In this document: positions 5,070 through 6,672 of the stretch, one piece after another | How the letters are laid out: each line of letters opens with the position of its first letter | Position numbering within the stretch: position 1 is the stretch's first letter | Assembly: GCA_903827735.1 (NCBI GenBank) | Contig: CAIKJM010000195.1 | Span: forward strand, 1 to 6,672 | DNA length: 6,672 bases | Source of the DNA: an uncultured Rhodanobacter sp. | GTDB lineage: Bacteria; Pseudomonadota; Gammaproteobacteria; Xanthomonadales; Rhodanobacteraceae | Direction of reading: 5' to 3' | Position numbers and translations under genes: made by a program | Notes under the pieces: model-generated | The model's database searches: none | The model's input: the letters and a program-made list of their open reading frames with translations, nothing else | Told to the model about the DNA's origin: nothing

Positions 5070-6672
5070 TCAGATCGCTTCGATATGCCGCAACAGCAGC
5101 CGCGGGGTTTCGCGGCCCTGCCAGTCGTTGATGGTGAGTTCGTACACCGCGCGCAGTCGCGTCGGTGGCGGCGTGCCGCGGTACGCGTTGAACATCACCG
5201 CATCATGCATGGCGCCGTCGCGAGGGTCGCGCAGCTGCAGGCGCAGGTGCCTCTCGCCCATCAGCTTCCAGCTCTGGCACTCAAATGCGTTGTCGAACAG
5301 CGGTTCCGGAAATGCCTGCCCCCACGGCCCGGCTTGGCGCAGCTGCCGGGCCAGATGCAGCGACGCGGCGCCAGCCGGCAATTCGCCGTCCGTGTGCAGC
5401 ACCGCCTGCAGTTGATCGGCATCGATCAGCTCGCGCGCCACCGCGTCGAACGCCTCGGCAAAACGCGCGTAGTCGCAGGTCTTCAGGCTCAATCCGGCCG
5501 CCATCGCGTGGCCACCGAAACGGTCGATCAAACCCGGGTGCCGTGCGTCGATCGCCGCCAGCGCATCGCGAATATGAAAGCCCGAAATCGAACGGGCCGA
5601 ACCGCGCAGTTCGTCGGTGTTGTCTTCACTGGCCGGTGCGAAGGCAATCACCGGGCGGTGCAGTCGATCTTTCAATTTGGACGCCACCAGCCCGACGACG
5701 CCGGCGTGCCACGACGGTTCGAACAGGGTCACGCCGACGGCATCGGTATGCGCCGCAGCGTCTGCCATCTGTTCGGCCTCGGCCACCATCGAGGCCTGCA
5801 GATCGCGTCGCTCCAGGTTGATGGCGCTGAGCTGTTCGGCGTAGCGATACGCCTGCCCCACATCATCGGTGAGCAGGCACTCGATGCCCAGACGCATGTC
5901 TTCCAGTCGACCCGCCGCGTTCAAGCGCGGGCCGACGACGAACCCCAGATCGCTGGCGCACAGCGTAGCCACGCTGCGCTTACCCGACTCGATCAAGGCG
6001 GTGATGCCGGCGCAGGCGCGGCCGCTGCGAATGCGCTTGAGGCCCGCCTCAACCAGCACGCGGTTATTGAAATCCAGCGGTACCAGATCGGCGACAGTGC
6101 CTAACGCCACGAGATCGAGCAGGACCGAAAGATCGGGCTCCGTTGCGCCGAACGTGCCCAGCTCGCGCAACCTGGCACGCAGCGCGAGCAATAAATAAAA
6201 CATCACGCCAACGCCGGCCAGCGCCTTGCTGGGAAAGCTCTTGTTCAAGCTCGCGTCGTGCGCGCAAATCTCGCAGGGCGGGCTGCTGTGCCCACATTGG
6301 TCGACGTAGACCAGATTGGGATTGACCATGGCGTCGGCGGCAGGCAGCTGCTCGCCTGGCAAATGGTGATCGGTGACGATGACCTTGATGCCGCGCGCCC
6401 TGGCCGCCGCCACGCCCGCCACGCTGGCCACGCCGTTGTCGACGGTGACGATCAGCTGCGGCGTCGGCTGCATCGATTCGACCAGCGCCGCGCTGAGCCC
6501 ATAGCCGTGGATGAAGCGATGGGGCACCGCGTAACTCACCCGCTTCGCGCCCAGCATGCGCAAGCCACGCACGGCCACCGCCGTACCGGTGGCGCCGTCG
6601 CAGTCGTAGTCGCCGGCAATCACGATGCGCCAGTCGTCGCGGATCGCTTCGACCAGTATCTCGATCGCCTGC
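5070..6672 (-). CDS. recJ: Single-stranded-DNA-specific exonuclease RecJ, N-terminus missing
   Basis: A 5'-to-3' exonuclease on single-stranded DNA, active in RecF-pathway recombination, mismatch repair and base excision repair. The frame runs off the right edge; 533 residues are visible and roughly 55-60 are missing compared with E. coli RecJ (577). In visible numbering the DHH core shows the metal motif DYDCDGA (21-27), VTDHH (99-103), FPSKALAGVGV (146-156) and LDLVALGTVADL (185-196). GPRLNAAGR (247-255) follows. The DHHA1 part has HAGVVGLVASKL (322-333), GSARSISGFHI (357-367) and FGGHAMAAGL (385-394), then an OB-fold-like C-terminus ending LLRHIEAI. About 26 residues (120-145) between NPN and FPSK are extra relative to the usual RecJ and carry a Cys/His cluster. 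All catalytic motifs are intact, so the enzyme is probably functional. The STAS/SEC14 gene follows on the same strand. Confidence 0.96.
   Translation of the reverse strand, partial: QAIEILVEAIRDDWRIVIAGDYDCDGATGTAVAVRGLRMLGAKRVSYAVPHRFIHGYGLSAALVESMQPTPQLIVTVDNGVASVAGVAAARARGIKVIVTDHHLPGEQLPAADAMVNPNLVYVDQCGHSSPPCEICAHDASLNKSFPSKALAGVGVMFYLLLALRARLRELGTFGATEPDLSVLLDLVALGTVADLVPLDFNNRVLVEAGLKRIRSGRACAGITALIESGKRSVATLCASDLGFVVGPRLNAAGRLEDMRLGIECLLTDDVGQAYRYAEQLSAINLERRDLQASMVAEAEQMADAAAHTDAVGVTLFEPSWHAGVVGLVASKLKDRLHRPVIAFAPASEDNTDELRGSARSISGFHIRDALAAIDARHPGLIDRFGGHAMAAGLSLKTCDYARFAEAFDAVARELIDADQLQAVLHTDGELPAGAASLHLARQLRQAGPWGQAFPEPLFDNAFECQSWKLMGERHLRLQLRDPRDGAMHDAVMFNAYRGTPPPTRLRAVYELTINDWQGRETPRLLLRHIEAI

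Noticed and set aside
5007..6104. A 365-codon plus-strand frame opposite recJ
   Set aside because: Antisense to intact recJ motifs and without any recognisable domain.

Overview
The window is GC-rich DNA with dense, high-GC3 genes. The AsnB and RecJ proteins are of gammaproteobacterial type, and the gene set fits a Xanthomonadales organism (Rhodanobacter/Dyella-like). That placement is inferred from protein character and composition, not from a database search.

Layout from left to right. (1) Positions 1-606, plus strand: the 3' part of an aldose 1-epimerase gene (galM type). It is followed after 13 bp by (2) 620-2416, plus strand: a complete IlvD/Edd-family sugar-acid dehydratase of the D-xylonate/L-arabonate type. 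The two look like the end of a sugar-oxidation operon. (3) A 65-bp convergent gap with hairpins. (4) 2482-4164, minus strand: asnB, the glutamine-hydrolysing asparagine synthetase. (5) 4165-4609: a 445-bp region upstream of asnB. (6) 4610-4984, minus strand: a small SpoIIAA-like STAS/SEC14-domain protein. (7) 5070-6672, minus strand: recJ, whose 5' end lies outside the window.

The most interesting part is the region upstream of asnB. Read on the asnB strand it holds, in order: a possible promoter (4573-4545), a short open frame ending in a run of six Asn codons within nine codons (4469-4443), a stop codon (4418-4416), a segment (4432-4419) that can pair with the 5' arm of the next hairpin, and a perfect 12-bp hairpin followed by six T (4391-4359). 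asnB begins about 195 bp further on. This is the arrangement of a ribosome-mediated transcription attenuator, as in the his, trp and leu operons, but with Asn as the control codon and an asparagine synthetase as the target. Inferred logic: when charged tRNA-Asn is scarce the ribosome stalls on the Asn codons, the antiterminator forms and asnB is transcribed. When Asn is plentiful the ribosome reaches the stop codon, covers the antiterminator segment, and the terminator forms. I do not recall an experimentally described Asn leader peptide in proteobacteria.

Between the attenuator and asnB lie three copies of a palindromic repeat of about 47 bp (4214-4356), which would be part of the full-length asnB leader RNA. 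A second oddity is an insertion of about 26 residues with a Cys/His cluster inside the catalytic core of RecJ.
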